Shown here piece after piece: positions 1 through 6,591 of a DNA stretch of 11,201 bases. The stretch is from an uncultured Pseudorhodoferax sp. (GTDB lineage: Bacteria > Pseudomonadota > Gammaproteobacteria > Burkholderiales > Burkholderiaceae), in the NCBI GenBank assembly GCA_913776795.1, contig CAJYRH010000028.1, positions 1-11,201 on the forward strand. The letters run 5' to 3'. Both the position numbers and the translations under genes were made by a program. Numbering within the stretch: position 1 is the first letter of the stretch; every line of letters begins with the position of its first letter. Under the pieces are notes generated by a model that worked only from the letters and a program-made list of their open reading frames with translations, searched no databases and was not told the DNA's origin.

Positions 1-2
1 AC

Positions 3-389
3 CACTTCAAGCGGATCAACGACAGCTACGGCCATGACCGCGGCGACGATGCGCTGCGCCTGTTCGCGCAGATGCTGCGCGAGACGCGCCGCACCGGCGA
101 CCTGGCCGGCAGGCTCGGCGGCGAGGAGTTCTGCGTGGTGCTGCCCTCCAGCCAGCGCCACACGGCCAGTGGCTTCGACCACCGCCTGCGCGCGCGGTTG
201 CAGCGGCGCAGCGAGGAGGAACTGGGCTTCGCGCTGTCGTACAGCGCCGGAGTGGCGGCCATGACCGACGGCGACGCCACGCTGGCCGGCCTGCTGGCGC
301 GGGCCGACGCCGCGCTGTACGCGGCCAAGCACGGCGGCCGCGGCCGCATGCTGATGGGCAACAGCGGGGCCGGACACACGGTGGTCTGA
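3..389 (+). CDS. Diguanylate cyclase, C-terminal GGDEF domain (5' end outside window)
   Basis: This is the 3' part of a gene whose start lies before the window; the frame is open from base 3 to the TGA at 387-389 (128 visible residues). The visible protein begins in the first GGDEF-domain motif (HFKRINDSYGHDRGDDAL), which carries the Asp/Asn residues that bind metal and guanine. The active-site signature follows as GGEEF (117-131), an accepted functional variant of GGDEF. Five residues upstream sits RTGD (90-101), a match to the RxxD allosteric I-site, so product inhibition by c-di-GMP is likely. The end matches the usual domain end (ADAALYAAKHGGRGR). The expected reaction is 2 GTP to cyclic di-GMP, a second messenger for biofilm and motility. 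The N-terminal sensory part, and so the input signal and membrane location, cannot be seen. Confidence 0.93.
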   Translation, partial: HFKRINDSYGHDRGDDALRLFAQMLRETRRTGDLAGRLGGEEFCVVLPSSQRHTASGFDHRLRARLQRRSEEELGFALSYSAGVAAMTDGDATLAGLLARADAALYAAKHGGRGRMLMGNSGAGHTVV

Positions 390-424
390 TCCACGGACCA
401 GCGCATCGGCGTGCGACGGGGCGC

Positions 425-433
425 TGTTAGCAT
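425..433 (+). promoter_or_regulatory. Extended -10 element (TGtTAGCAT) directly before the holin-family gene
   Basis: The 50-bp gap after the GGDEF gene contains TG-T-TAGCAT, an extended -10 arrangement, ending six bases before the ATG at 440. Transcription would then start at or next to the start codon, giving a leaderless or nearly leaderless mRNA. This agrees with the lack of any Shine-Dalgarno sequence in front of the gene. No convincing -35 is seen. This is prediction from sequence only. Confidence 0.4.
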
Positions 434-439
434 CCTGCG

Positions 440-844
440 ATGCTCGAACAGCTCTCCCCCTTCCTGATCCACTGGGCCATCACGGCCCTGTCGCTGTGGG
501 TCGCCAGCCACATCTTCCGCGGCATGAAGTTCGACAGCACCGGTGCGCTGGTCGTGTCCGCGCTGCTGCTGGGCTTTGCCAACGCCATCGTCAAGCCATT
601 GCTGATCGTGCTGACGCTGCCGCTCACGCTGTTGACCTTCGGGTTCTTCCTGCTCGTCATCAATGCGCTCGTGATCCTGCTGGTGGCGGCGCTGGTCAAG
701 GGCTTTCGCATCTCGGGCTTCTGGACCGCCGTGTTCGCCAGCCTGTTCGTGTCGGTGCTGAGCATCGTGATCGGCTCGTTCGTCGGCGGCAGCGATCCGG
801 CCCAGCAGATCCAGATGCCACAGGGAACCGGCAACTGGCTCTAG
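440..844 (+). CDS. Small membrane protein of the phage holin 4_2 / YvlD-like family
   Basis: The 134-residue protein is almost entirely hydrophobic and shows about four membrane-spanning segments (roughly residues 8-25, 32-55, 58-83 and 90-114). A short polar tail (SDPAQQIQMPQGTGNWL) ends it. The pattern of GFANAIVKPLLIVLTLPLTLLTFGFFLLVINALVILLVAALVKGF is typical of the phage_holin_4_2 superfamily (PF04020, YvlD). Despite the name, these are usually chromosomal inner-membrane proteins of unknown role, and nothing around it (no endolysin, no phage genes) suggests lysis. The ATG at 440 fits the family start; there is no recognisable ribosome site, see the -10 element at 425-433. It ends 12 bp from the convergent hydrolase gene with no terminator between them. 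Confidence 0.88.
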   Translation: MLEQLSPFLIHWAITALSLWVASHIFRGMKFDSTGALVVSALLLGFANAIVKPLLIVLTLPLTLLTFGFFLLVINALVILLVAALVKGFRISGFWTAVFASLFVSVLSIVIGSFVGGSDPAQQIQMPQGTGNWL

Positions 845-856
845 GCCAGGGGGAGA

Positions 857-1933
857 TCAGCGCGCAGCCGCCATCGGCGCGCTGCGCAACACCTCGGCCA
901 GGCCGTCCTTCCACCACCTGGCCTGGCCGGTCGTGCCATGCCCGCTGGTCTGCGCGCTGGCCGGGATCAGCAGGATGCGGCCGTTCTTCACGCGGCGCAT
1001 GCCCTGCTCCAGCAGGCCCAGCTCGGGCAGGTTGCGCTCGTCGTCCGCCGCGTTGATGGCCAGCACGGTGGCCTCGATGCGCTCGAGCTGGCCCGACGCG
1101 TCGTAGTCGCGCGAAGCGTTCCACTGGTAGATGTGGTCGTTGGCATCGCCGACCACGGGGGCGGCCAGCAGCCGGTCCACCAGCGCGTCGGCCTGCGCGC
1201 GCGTGGGTGCATCGTGCTGCAGCTTCTGCGTGCCACCGCTGGTCGCCAGGCCGAACTGGGCCAGCGCGAAACCCAGGCCGGCAGGCTGCTGCGTGTAGTT
1301 GCCGTTCGCCCACCCCGGATCGCGCTGGATCGATTCGATCAGCAGCCGCCGCATCATCCAGTTGCGTCCCGACATGGCCGCCGGTACCGAGGCCATGGGC
1401 ACGGCGATGTCCATGTAGCCCGGGTACTTCTGTGCCCACATCCACACCTGCATGCCGCCCATGGAGTTGCCGATCACCATGCGCACGTGCGCCAGGCCCA
1501 GGTGCTCGCGCACCAGACGGTATTGCGCCTGCACCATGTCGTCGTAGTTGTATTGGGGGAATGCCATGCGCAGACCGTCGGACGGCTTGCTGGACGCGCC
1601 GGCCCCGATCGCGTCGGGCAGGATGATGTAGTACCTGCGCGCGTCCAGCGGCTGCCCGGGGCCGAAGAGTTCGCCCGCGAAGGCCGGCGTCAGCATCCGG
1701 TCGCCCGAACCGGCCGTGCCGTGCAGCACGACCACCGGTTCGCCCCGGGGATCGCCCAACGTGGTGTAGCCGATGCGCAGCTGCGGGAGCACCTCGCCGG
1801 TGTGGAAGCGAAAGTCGCTGACCACCCATTCCTTTTTCTGTGGCGCCGGGAAGTCGGCCGCCGATGCCGCGCCGGCCAGGCCCGTCAGGCCGATGGGCAG
1901 CGCGAGCGCCGCTGCTAGAAAGGGAATGCGCAT
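857..1933 (-). CDS. Exported alpha/beta hydrolase, MetX (homoserine O-acetyltransferase)-like
   Basis: The protein has 358 residues. Residues 1-25 form a Sec signal peptide (MRIPF, then an Ala/Leu-rich core, cleavage after ASA), so the mature enzyme should be periplasmic. The alpha/beta-hydrolase fold is recognisable: an HG oxyanion motif at 71-72, the nucleophile elbow GNSMGG with Ser157, an acid candidate in AADDE (Asp297/298) and His332 in SGHGTTG. The overall layout (LRIGYTTLGDP at 52-62, then LPDAIGAGASSKPSD) resembles the MetX/homoserine acetyltransferase branch, but MetX enzymes are cytoplasmic and lack a signal peptide, so acyl-CoA transfer is unlikely and ester hydrolysis more plausible. 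The start is supported by AGGAGA seven bases upstream. The gene begins 24 bp after tarD on the same strand and is probably co-transcribed with it. The substrate is unknown; a hydroxy-acid ester would fit the context. Confidence 0.85.
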   Translation of the reverse strand: MRIPFLAAALALPIGLTGLAGAASAADFPAPQKKEWVVSDFRFHTGEVLPQLRIGYTTLGDPRGEPVVVLHGTAGSGDRMLTPAFAGELFGPGQPLDARRYYIILPDAIGAGASSKPSDGLRMAFPQYNYDDMVQAQYRLVREHLGLAHVRMVIGNSMGGMQVWMWAQKYPGYMDIAVPMASVPAAMSGRNWMMRRLLIESIQRDPGWANGNYTQQPAGLGFALAQFGLATSGGTQKLQHDAPTRAQADALVDRLLAAPVVGDANDHIYQWNASRDYDASGQLERIEATVLAINAADDERNLPELGLLEQGMRRVKNGRILLIPASAQTSGHGTTGQARWWKDGLAEVLRSAPMAAAR

Positions 1934-1957
1934 GCCGTGTCTCCTGGTTTCGCGGGT

Positions 1958-3121
1958 TCAGTCTGCCAGGGACTTCATTGCCGCGTACAGATCGGACTTG
2001 CCCTCGAAGCCGATGCCCGGCAGCTCCGGCATCGTCATGTGCCCAGCCTCCACGCGCACGCCATCCGGGAAGCCGCCATAGGGCTGGAACAGGTCGGGGT
2101 AGGACTCGTTGCCGCCCAGGCCCAGGCCGGCTGCGATGTTCAGCGACATCTGGTGCCCGCCGTGCGGGATGCAGCGGCGCCACGACCAGCCGTAGGCCTT
2201 GAGCATCTCCAGCGTGCGCAGATACTCCACCAGGCCGTAGCTCAGCGCGCAGTCGAACTGCAGCCAGTCGCGGTCCGAGCGCATGCCGCCGTAGCGGATC
2301 AGGTTGCGCGCGTCCTGCATGGAGAACAGGTTCTCGCCCGTGGCCATGGGGCCTTCGTAGTGCTCGGCCAGGCGCGCCTGCAATTCATAGTCCAGCGGGT
2401 CGCCCGCCTCCTCGTACCAGAACAGCGGGTACTGGCGCAGCGCCTTCGCGTAGTCGATGGCCGTCTCCAGGTCGAAGCGGCCGTTGGCGTCCACCGCCAG
2501 TTGGCAACCGGGCGGCAGCATTTTGAGCACGGCCTCGATGCGCGCGCAGTCCTCGGCCAGCGGCGCGCCGCCGATCTTCATCTTGACGACGGTGTAGCCG
2601 CGGTCCAGGTAGCCCTGCATCTCGGCCTTCAGGCCTTCCAGGCCCTTGCCCGGGTGGTAGTAGCCACCGGCGGCGTAGACAAAGACGCGCGGGTCGGCCT
2701 GCGTGCCCTGGCGCTCGGCCAGCAGCCGGAACAGAGGTTTGTTCTCGATCTTGGCGACCGCGTCCCATACCGCCATGTCGATCGTGCCCATGGCGACCGA
2801 GCGCTCGCCATGGCCGCCCGGCTTCTCGTTCCTGAACATCGCAGCCCAGACCTTGTGGGCGTCGAGGTTGTCGCGCGCGTCGTCGCGCAGGCTGTCGGGC
2901 GCGGCCTCCAGGATGCGTGGCGCGAAGCGCTCGCGGATCAGCCCGCCCTGCCCGTAGCGGCCGTTGGAGTTGAAGCCGTAGCCGACCACGGGCCTGCCGT
3001 CGCGGATGACGTCGGTGACGACGGCCACGAGGCTCAGTGTCATCCTGGAGAAGTCGATGAAGGCGTTGGCGATGGGCGAGGCGATCGGGGCGGTGCGTTC
3101 GAGGATGTTGACGATGCGCAT
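1958..3121 (-). CDS. tarD: D-tartrate dehydratase (enolase superfamily)
   Basis: The enzyme dehydrates D-tartrate to oxaloacetate in the cytoplasm. The 387-residue protein has the mandelate-racemase-subgroup layout: an N-terminal capping domain (to about 125, with the mobile-loop sequence NAFIDFSRMT at 19-28), then a TIM barrel. Catalytic residues are all present: Lys182 in VVKMKIGG, metal ligands Asp211 (AVDANGRF), Glu237 (FWYEE) and Glu263 (ATGENLF), and His320 in CIPHGGHQ. From memory these line up, with a constant offset of two, with Lys184, Asp213, Glu239, Glu265 and His322 of Bradyrhizobium D-tartrate dehydratase, and stretches such as GYGFNSNGRYGQGGLIRERFA and NEKPGGHGERSVA match that enzyme closely. 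The ATG at 3121 is preferred over one at 3205 because the alignment begins at MRIVNI and AGGA lies nine bases upstream; the longer version would run through the promoter. A LysR gene is divergent and an exported hydrolase follows. Confidence 0.9.
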   Translation of the reverse strand: MRIVNILERTAPIASPIANAFIDFSRMTLSLVAVVTDVIRDGRPVVGYGFNSNGRYGQGGLIRERFAPRILEAAPDSLRDDARDNLDAHKVWAAMFRNEKPGGHGERSVAMGTIDMAVWDAVAKIENKPLFRLLAERQGTQADPRVFVYAAGGYYHPGKGLEGLKAEMQGYLDRGYTVVKMKIGGAPLAEDCARIEAVLKMLPPGCQLAVDANGRFDLETAIDYAKALRQYPLFWYEEAGDPLDYELQARLAEHYEGPMATGENLFSMQDARNLIRYGGMRSDRDWLQFDCALSYGLVEYLRTLEMLKAYGWSWRRCIPHGGHQMSLNIAAGLGLGGNESYPDLFQPYGGFPDGVRVEAGHMTMPELPGIGFEGKSDLYAAMKSLAD

Positions 3122-3147
3122 GGCGGATGTCCTGTTGAGATGCAGCG

Positions 3148-3176
3148 ATCCTAAGCAGGCGCCAGAAATCTCTGAA
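3148..3176 (-). promoter_or_regulatory. Predicted tarD promoter (TTCAGA - 17 bp - TAGGAT)
   Basis: Read on the minus strand, TTCAGA (3176-3171, 4 of 6 consensus bases) and TAGGAT (3153-3148, 4 of 6) are separated by 17 bp. Transcription would begin near 3141, giving a leader of about 20 bases that carries the AGGA ribosome site. The -35 hexamer lies inside the proximal arm of the inverted repeat at 3168-3213, as expected for a LysR-controlled promoter. Prediction only. Confidence 0.5.
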
Positions 3177-3213
3177 GTGGTATGTTTTCTCTCGTGGAGT
3201 TCCATTCAGAGAT
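3168..3213. promoter_or_regulatory. Inverted repeat in the tarD-lysR intergenic region, candidate LysR operator
   Basis: ATCTCTGAA at 3168-3176 is the perfect reverse complement of TTCAGAGAT at 3205-3213, with 28 bp between the arms and 37 bp from arm centre to arm centre. Allowing one extra base the match continues by three more bases (TGG / CCA). One arm covers the tarD -35 element; the other ends just before the LysR start codon. This arrangement suits a tetrameric LysR protein contacting two sites, controlling tarD and its own gene. It is not a textbook single T-N11-A box. Confidence 0.5.
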
Positions 3214-3216
3214 GCC

Positions 3217-4209
3217 ATGCACCCCTTCGACCCGACCTCCCTGCGCCTGTTCGTCGCCGTCTGCGAGGAGCGCAACATCGCACTGGCCGCGCAGCGAGAA
3301 GCCATCGTGCCATCTGCCGTCAGCAAGCGCATCGCACAGATGGAGGCCCAGGCCGGCACGCCGCTGCTGGCGCGCGGTCGCCGCGGCGTGGCCTTGACGC
3401 CGGCCGGCGAGACGCTGTGGCGCTACGCCCGCGAGGCGCTGCAGCTGCTCGATCGCATGCAGGCCGAGTTGACAGCCTACGCCGAAGGCGTGCAGGGCCA
3501 GGTGCGCGTGTTCGCGAGCATGTCGGCCCTGGCGCAGTTCCTTCCCGAGGACGTGGGGCGGTTCGCACGCGACTACGCCCAGGTGCGCGTGAGCATGGAG
3601 GAGCGCGAGATCTGGGAGGTCGTGCGCGGGGTGGAGGAGGGCCGCGCCGACATCGGCGTGTGCTGGGACGCGGTGGACCTGGGCCGGCTGCAGTGCTTCG
3701 CCTACCGCGAAGACCGGCTGGCCGTCGTGCTGCCCGCGGGCCATGCGCTGGCCGGCCGCAGGCGCCTGCGCTTTGCCGACACGCTGGACCACGAGCACGT
3801 GGACATCCTGGGCCGCAGCATCATGAAGACCACGCAGCAGCGCCAGGCGGCCATCGCCGGCAAGCCGCTGCGCACGCGCCTGCAGGTGGCCACGGTGGAC
3901 GCGGCCTGCCGCATCGTCGCCGCGCAGCTGGCGCTGGCCATCGTGCCGCGCGAGGAGGCGCGGCTGTTCGAGCAGCCGCTGGGCCTGGCCGTGGTGCCGC
4001 TGGCCGACGACTGGGCCAGGCGGCGCTTCGTGCTGGCCGTGCGCGATGCCAACGCACTGGCGCCGGCGGCACGGCTGCTGCTGGACAGCCTGCGCGCGGG
4101 TGCGCGGGAAGGGGGGCGGGAGCGCCCCGTCGGCGTCAGCCCGGCTGGGCCTGGAGCGCCGGCAGCGGCTCTGGCTGCCCCAGGTCGCCGTGCAGCTCGG
4201 CGCGCGTGA
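3217..4209 (+). CDS. LysR-family transcriptional regulator, probable regulator of tarD
   Basis: The 330-residue protein starts with the LysR winged helix-turn-helix (DPTSLRLFVAVCEERNIALAAQREAIVPSAVSKRIAQMEAQAGTPLLARGRRGVALTPAGE, residues 5-65), followed by the linker helix (about 66-90) and a substrate-binding-like effector domain (about 95-295, with RADIGVCWD and the LAIVPREEARLF end segment). It is divergent from tarD across a 95-bp gap, the classical arrangement for a LysR protein governing its neighbour; the effector may therefore be tartrate or a related hydroxy acid (inference). The ATG at 3217 fits the family start although the ribosome site is weak. From about residue 298 the protein has a Gly/Arg/Ala/Pro tail of about 33 residues, longer than usual, which is encoded where the gene overlaps the convergent MscS gene by 74 bp. 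Confidence 0.92.
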   Translation: MHPFDPTSLRLFVAVCEERNIALAAQREAIVPSAVSKRIAQMEAQAGTPLLARGRRGVALTPAGETLWRYAREALQLLDRMQAELTAYAEGVQGQVRVFASMSALAQFLPEDVGRFARDYAQVRVSMEEREIWEVVRGVEEGRADIGVCWDAVDLGRLQCFAYREDRLAVVLPAGHALAGRRRLRFADTLDHEHVDILGRSIMKTTQQRQAAIAGKPLRTRLQVATVDAACRIVAAQLALAIVPREEARLFEQPLGLAVVPLADDWARRRFVLAVRDANALAPAARLLLDSLRAGAREGGRERPVGVSPAGPGAPAAALAAPGRRAARRA

Positions 4210-5242
4210 GCGGCAGGCACTCGGGATGTTCCCGCGCGATGAAGGCGATCAGCCCTTCGCGCAGGAAGCAGCGCAGGTCCCAGGCCTTGCCGGAATCCGA
4301 CGCGGTGCACAGCAGCCGCAGCTGCATGGTCTTCTCCGTGGTGTCGGTCACCTGCAGCTTGCACAGCCGCCTGTCCCAATCCGGCGATGCCTCGCACAGC
4401 CGTTGGGCCTCGGCCCGCAGCGGCTCCAGGGGGAGCCGGTAGTCTACCCACAGGAACACGGTGCCGATGATCTCCGAGCTGCTGCGCGTCCAGTTCTGGA
4501 ACGGGTTCTCAATGAACCAGCGCAGCGGGATGATGAGCCGGCGCTGGTCCCAGATGGCCAGCACGACGTAGGTGCCGGTGATCGCCTCCACACGGCCCCA
4601 CTCGCCCTGCACGATCAGCACGTCGTCGATGCGGATCGGCTGCGCCAGCGCCAGCTGCAGCCCGGCGATCAGGTTGCCGAACACCGGCTGCGCGGCCATG
4701 CCGACCACCAGGCCCACGACGCCGGCCGAGGCCAGCAGGCTGGCGCCGAACTGGCGCGCGCCGGGAATGGTCATCAGCATCAGCGCGACGCCGGCCAGGC
4801 CGACCAGCACCATCACCGTGCGCGACAGCACCTTGGCCTGGGTGTGGATGCGGCGCGCGTTGAGGTTGTCGACGACGTTCAGCGGGTACTGGTCCGTCAC
4901 CCCCTGGCCCACGCCGGCCACGGCACGCAGCCCCACCCAGGTCAGGCAGGCCAGCAGCAACAGGCTGTTGGCCTGGCGGATGTTGTCGATCATGGGAACG
5001 GTGTCGGGTGCGCCCTGCCACACCACCTGCAGCGCGAGGAACATCAGCCACCAGCGCGCCGCCGGCCGCACGAAGCGCACCACGGTCGAGGCCACCGGCA
5101 TGCCGCGCGTGACGCGCGTGAGCACCAGCGTGCCGGCACGGTGTGCGATCCAGGCCAGCACGACGGCGATGGCCGCGGCCACGGCAAGGCCCAGCACCGA
5201 GGAATCGGCCCAGACGATGAAAGCGTTCCATTGACTCTGCAT
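4136..5242 (-). CDS. MscS-type mechanosensitive ion channel
   Basis: The protein has 368 residues. It opens with several predicted transmembrane helices (about 12-34, 61-77, 91-110 and 137-158). These lead to the MscS pore helix and beta domain: GARQFGASLLASAGVVGLVVGMAAQPVFGNLIAGLQLALAQPIRIDDVL (161-209), then the lip VQGEWGRVEAITGTYVVLAIWDQRRLIIPLRWFIENPFQNWTR. The G/A-rich packing helix and the LIAGLQLALAQPIRIDD segment are hallmarks of the family, which opens under membrane tension to release solutes during hypo-osmotic shock. The C-terminal cytoplasmic domain is shorter and more divergent than in E. coli MscS. AGGA lies ten bases before the start. The stop lies within the convergent LysR gene. 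It sits downstream of purT but behind that gene's terminator, so it likely has its own promoter (TAGGAT at 5252-5257 on the minus strand, nine bases before the start). Confidence 0.93.
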   Translation of the reverse strand: MQSQWNAFIVWADSSVLGLAVAAAIAVVLAWIAHRAGTLVLTRVTRGMPVASTVVRFVRPAARWWLMFLALQVVWQGAPDTVPMIDNIRQANSLLLLACLTWVGLRAVAGVGQGVTDQYPLNVVDNLNARRIHTQAKVLSRTVMVLVGLAGVALMLMTIPGARQFGASLLASAGVVGLVVGMAAQPVFGNLIAGLQLALAQPIRIDDVLIVQGEWGRVEAITGTYVVLAIWDQRRLIIPLRWFIENPFQNWTRSSSEIIGTVFLWVDYRLPLEPLRAEAQRLCEASPDWDRRLCKLQVTDTTEKTMQLRLLCTASDSGKAWDLRCFLREGLIAFIAREHPECLPLTRAELHGDLGQPEPLPALQAQPG

Positions 5243-5251
5243 ACGCGCGGC

Positions 5252-5257
5252 ATCCTA
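5252..5257 (-). promoter_or_regulatory. Candidate -10 element of the mechanosensitive channel gene
   Basis: TAGGAT on the minus strand matches 4 of 6 consensus bases and is followed by GCCGCGCGT and then the ATG, so transcription would start about two bases before the start codon. No good -35 is found at the proper distance. The same bases could serve instead as a ribosome site (AGGA). The element lies inside a short inverted repeat (GCATC-5 bp-GATGC, 5250-5264). Confidence 0.3.
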
Positions 5258-5287
5258 GCGATGCAAGCAAAGAGCTTTCGCGCGGCG

Positions 5288-5314
5288 AGAAATAGCGCGG
5301 CCAGTCGGCCGCGC
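5288..5314 (-). terminator. Intrinsic terminator downstream of purT
   Basis: GCGCGGCC (5295-5302) and GGCCGCGC (5307-5314) form a perfect all-GC 8-bp stem with a 4-base loop. Read on the minus strand the stem is followed by TATTTCT. The hairpin begins eleven bases after the purT stop. It has the form of a rho-independent terminator, with a T tract that is modest but clear in this GC-rich setting. It separates purT from the MscS gene. Confidence 0.75.
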
Positions 5315-5324
5315 GCAGCCCCTG

Positions 5325-6551
5325 TCAGGGCAGGCGGGGCCTGACCAACGCCGCCGCCCGCTTGGCGTTGGTGCGCGCCTGCTCCACGTCGGCATCGCGG
5401 GCCAGCAGCACGCCCATGCGGCGCTTGACGAAACTTTCGGGCTTGCCGAACAGGCGGATCTCGGTGCCCGGCACGCGCAGGGCCTCGTTCACGCCGTCGA
5501 ACACGATGCCCTGGGCATCGACGCCCCCGTAGACCACGGCACTGGCGCCCGGCGTGTTGAGGCTGGTGTCCACCGGCAGGCCCAGGATGGCGCGCGCGTG
5601 CAGTTCGAACTCGTTCTGCCACTGCGTGACCATCGTCACCATGCCGGTGTCGTGCGGGCGCGGGCTCACCTCGCTGAACCAGACCTGCTCGCCCTTGACG
5701 AACAGCTCCACGCCGAACAGGCCCAGGCCCGCGGGCTGGCCATCCAGGCCGCGGCCCAGGTCGTCGGTGACGGCCTTGGCGATGGCGCGGGCCTTCTCGA
5801 GCGCAGCCGGATGCATGGGGTGCGGCTGCCAGCTTTCCACATAGTCGCCGCTGACCTGCACATGGCCGATGGGGTCGCAGAAATGCGTCTGCACGCTGCC
5901 GTCGACGCCGCGGGCGCGCACCGTCAGCAGGGTGATCTCGTAGTCGAAGTCGATGAAGCCCTCGACGATCACGCGGCCATGGCTCACGCGGCCGCCGGCC
6001 ATGGCGTGGTCCCAGGCCTTGCGCACGTCGGCCGGCCCGTCGATCTTGCTCTGGCCCTTGCCCGAGCTGCTCATGACGGGCTTGACGACGCAGGGGTATC
6101 CGATGCCGTCGTCGATGGCCGCCTGCAGTTCCACCAGGGAATCGCAGAACTTGTAGGGGCTGGTTGGCAGGCCCAGCGTCTCGGCTGCCAGGCGGCGGAT
6201 GCCTTCGCGGTCCATGGTCAGCCGCGCAGCGCGCGCCGTGGGCACCACGCGCACCGTGCCGGCTGCCTCGAGTTCGGCCAGCGCGGGCGTGGCGATGGCT
6301 TCGATCTCGGGCACCACCCAGTCGGGCTGTTCCTTCTCGATCAGCGCCTTGAGCTGCGCCGGATCGCTCATCGCGATGGTGTGGGCCCGGTGCGCCACTT
6401 GCTGGCCCGGCGCGTGGTCGTAGCGGTCCACCGCGATGGTCTCCACGCCCAGCCGCTGCAGCGCGATCAGCACCTCCTTGCCGAGTTCGCCGGAGCCCAG
6501 CAGCATGACGCGCGTGGCGTGGGGGGACAAAGGGGTGCCGAGGGTGGTCAT
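5325..6551 (-). CDS. purT: Formate-dependent phosphoribosylglycinamide formyltransferase (GAR transformylase 2)
   Basis: PurT makes formylglycinamide ribotide from GAR, formate and ATP, a folate-independent alternative to PurN in purine synthesis. The 408-residue protein (E. coli PurT has 392) shows the whole ATP-grasp layout: the N-terminal nucleotide-fold loop [13 protein letters not shown] (15-27), [11 protein letters not shown] (81-91), the ATP-binding loop [14 protein letters not shown] (155-168), [19 protein letters not shown] (194-212), the metal and GAR region [11 protein letters not shown] and [17 protein letters not shown] (290-306), and [11 protein letters not shown] (316-326). No truncation or missing key residue is seen. 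The start at 6551 is the first Met before the fold, with no clear Shine-Dalgarno. It lies 38 bp after the Bug-family gene on the same strand, so read-through is possible, but a GATAAT -10 overlaps that gene's stop. A terminator follows. Confidence 0.97.
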   Translation of the reverse strand: MTTLGTPLSPHATRVMLLGSGELGKEVLIALQRLGVETIAVDRYDHAPGQQVAHRAHTIAMSDPAQLKALIEKEQPDWVVPEIEAIATPALAELEAAGTVRVVPTARAARLTMDREGIRRLAAETLGLPTSPYKFCDSLVELQAAIDDGIGYPCVVKPVMSSSGKGQSKIDGPADVRKAWDHAMAGGRVSHGRVIVEGFIDFDYEITLLTVRARGVDGSVQTHFCDPIGHVQVSGDYVESWQPHPMHPAALEKARAIAKAVTDDLGRGLDGQPAGLGLFGVELFVKGEQVWFSEVSPRPHDTGMVTMVTQWQNEFELHARAILGLPVDTSLNTPGASAVVYGGVDAQGIVFDGVNEALRVPGTEIRLFGKPESFVKRRMGVLLARDADVEQARTNAKRAAALVRPRLP

Positions 6552-6585
6552 GGTGTGTGCGCCGCAGGACTGGAGGAAGCGCGGG

Positions 6586-6591
6586 ATTATC
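6586..6591 (-). promoter_or_regulatory. Candidate purT -10 element overlapping the upstream stop codon
   Basis: GATAAT on the minus strand matches the -10 consensus at 5 of 6 positions and overlaps the TGA of the Bug-family gene. It would place the purT transcription start about 30 bases before the ATG. No -35 match is seen 17 bp upstream. Confidence 0.35.

Noticed and set aside
440..844. Holin-family gene as evidence for a prophage
   Set aside because: No endolysin, integrase, structural or lysis genes nearby, and this family is widespread on chromosomes without phage.
696..2183. 495-codon minus-strand frame overlapping the hydrolase and the end of tarD
   Set aside because: Arg/Pro/Ala-rich shadow of the hydrolase frame, with no motifs, and it would cross the convergent holin gene and the tarD-hydrolase junction.
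1937..3154. 405-codon plus-strand frame opposite tarD
   Set aside because: Val/Ala/His/Gln-rich composition typical of the mirror frame of a GC-rich gene; tarD on the other strand has every catalytic residue.
3122..3205. N-terminal extension of tarD starting at ATG 3205
   Set aside because: It would translate through the predicted promoter and operator; family similarity begins at MRIVNI and a ribosome site precedes 3121.
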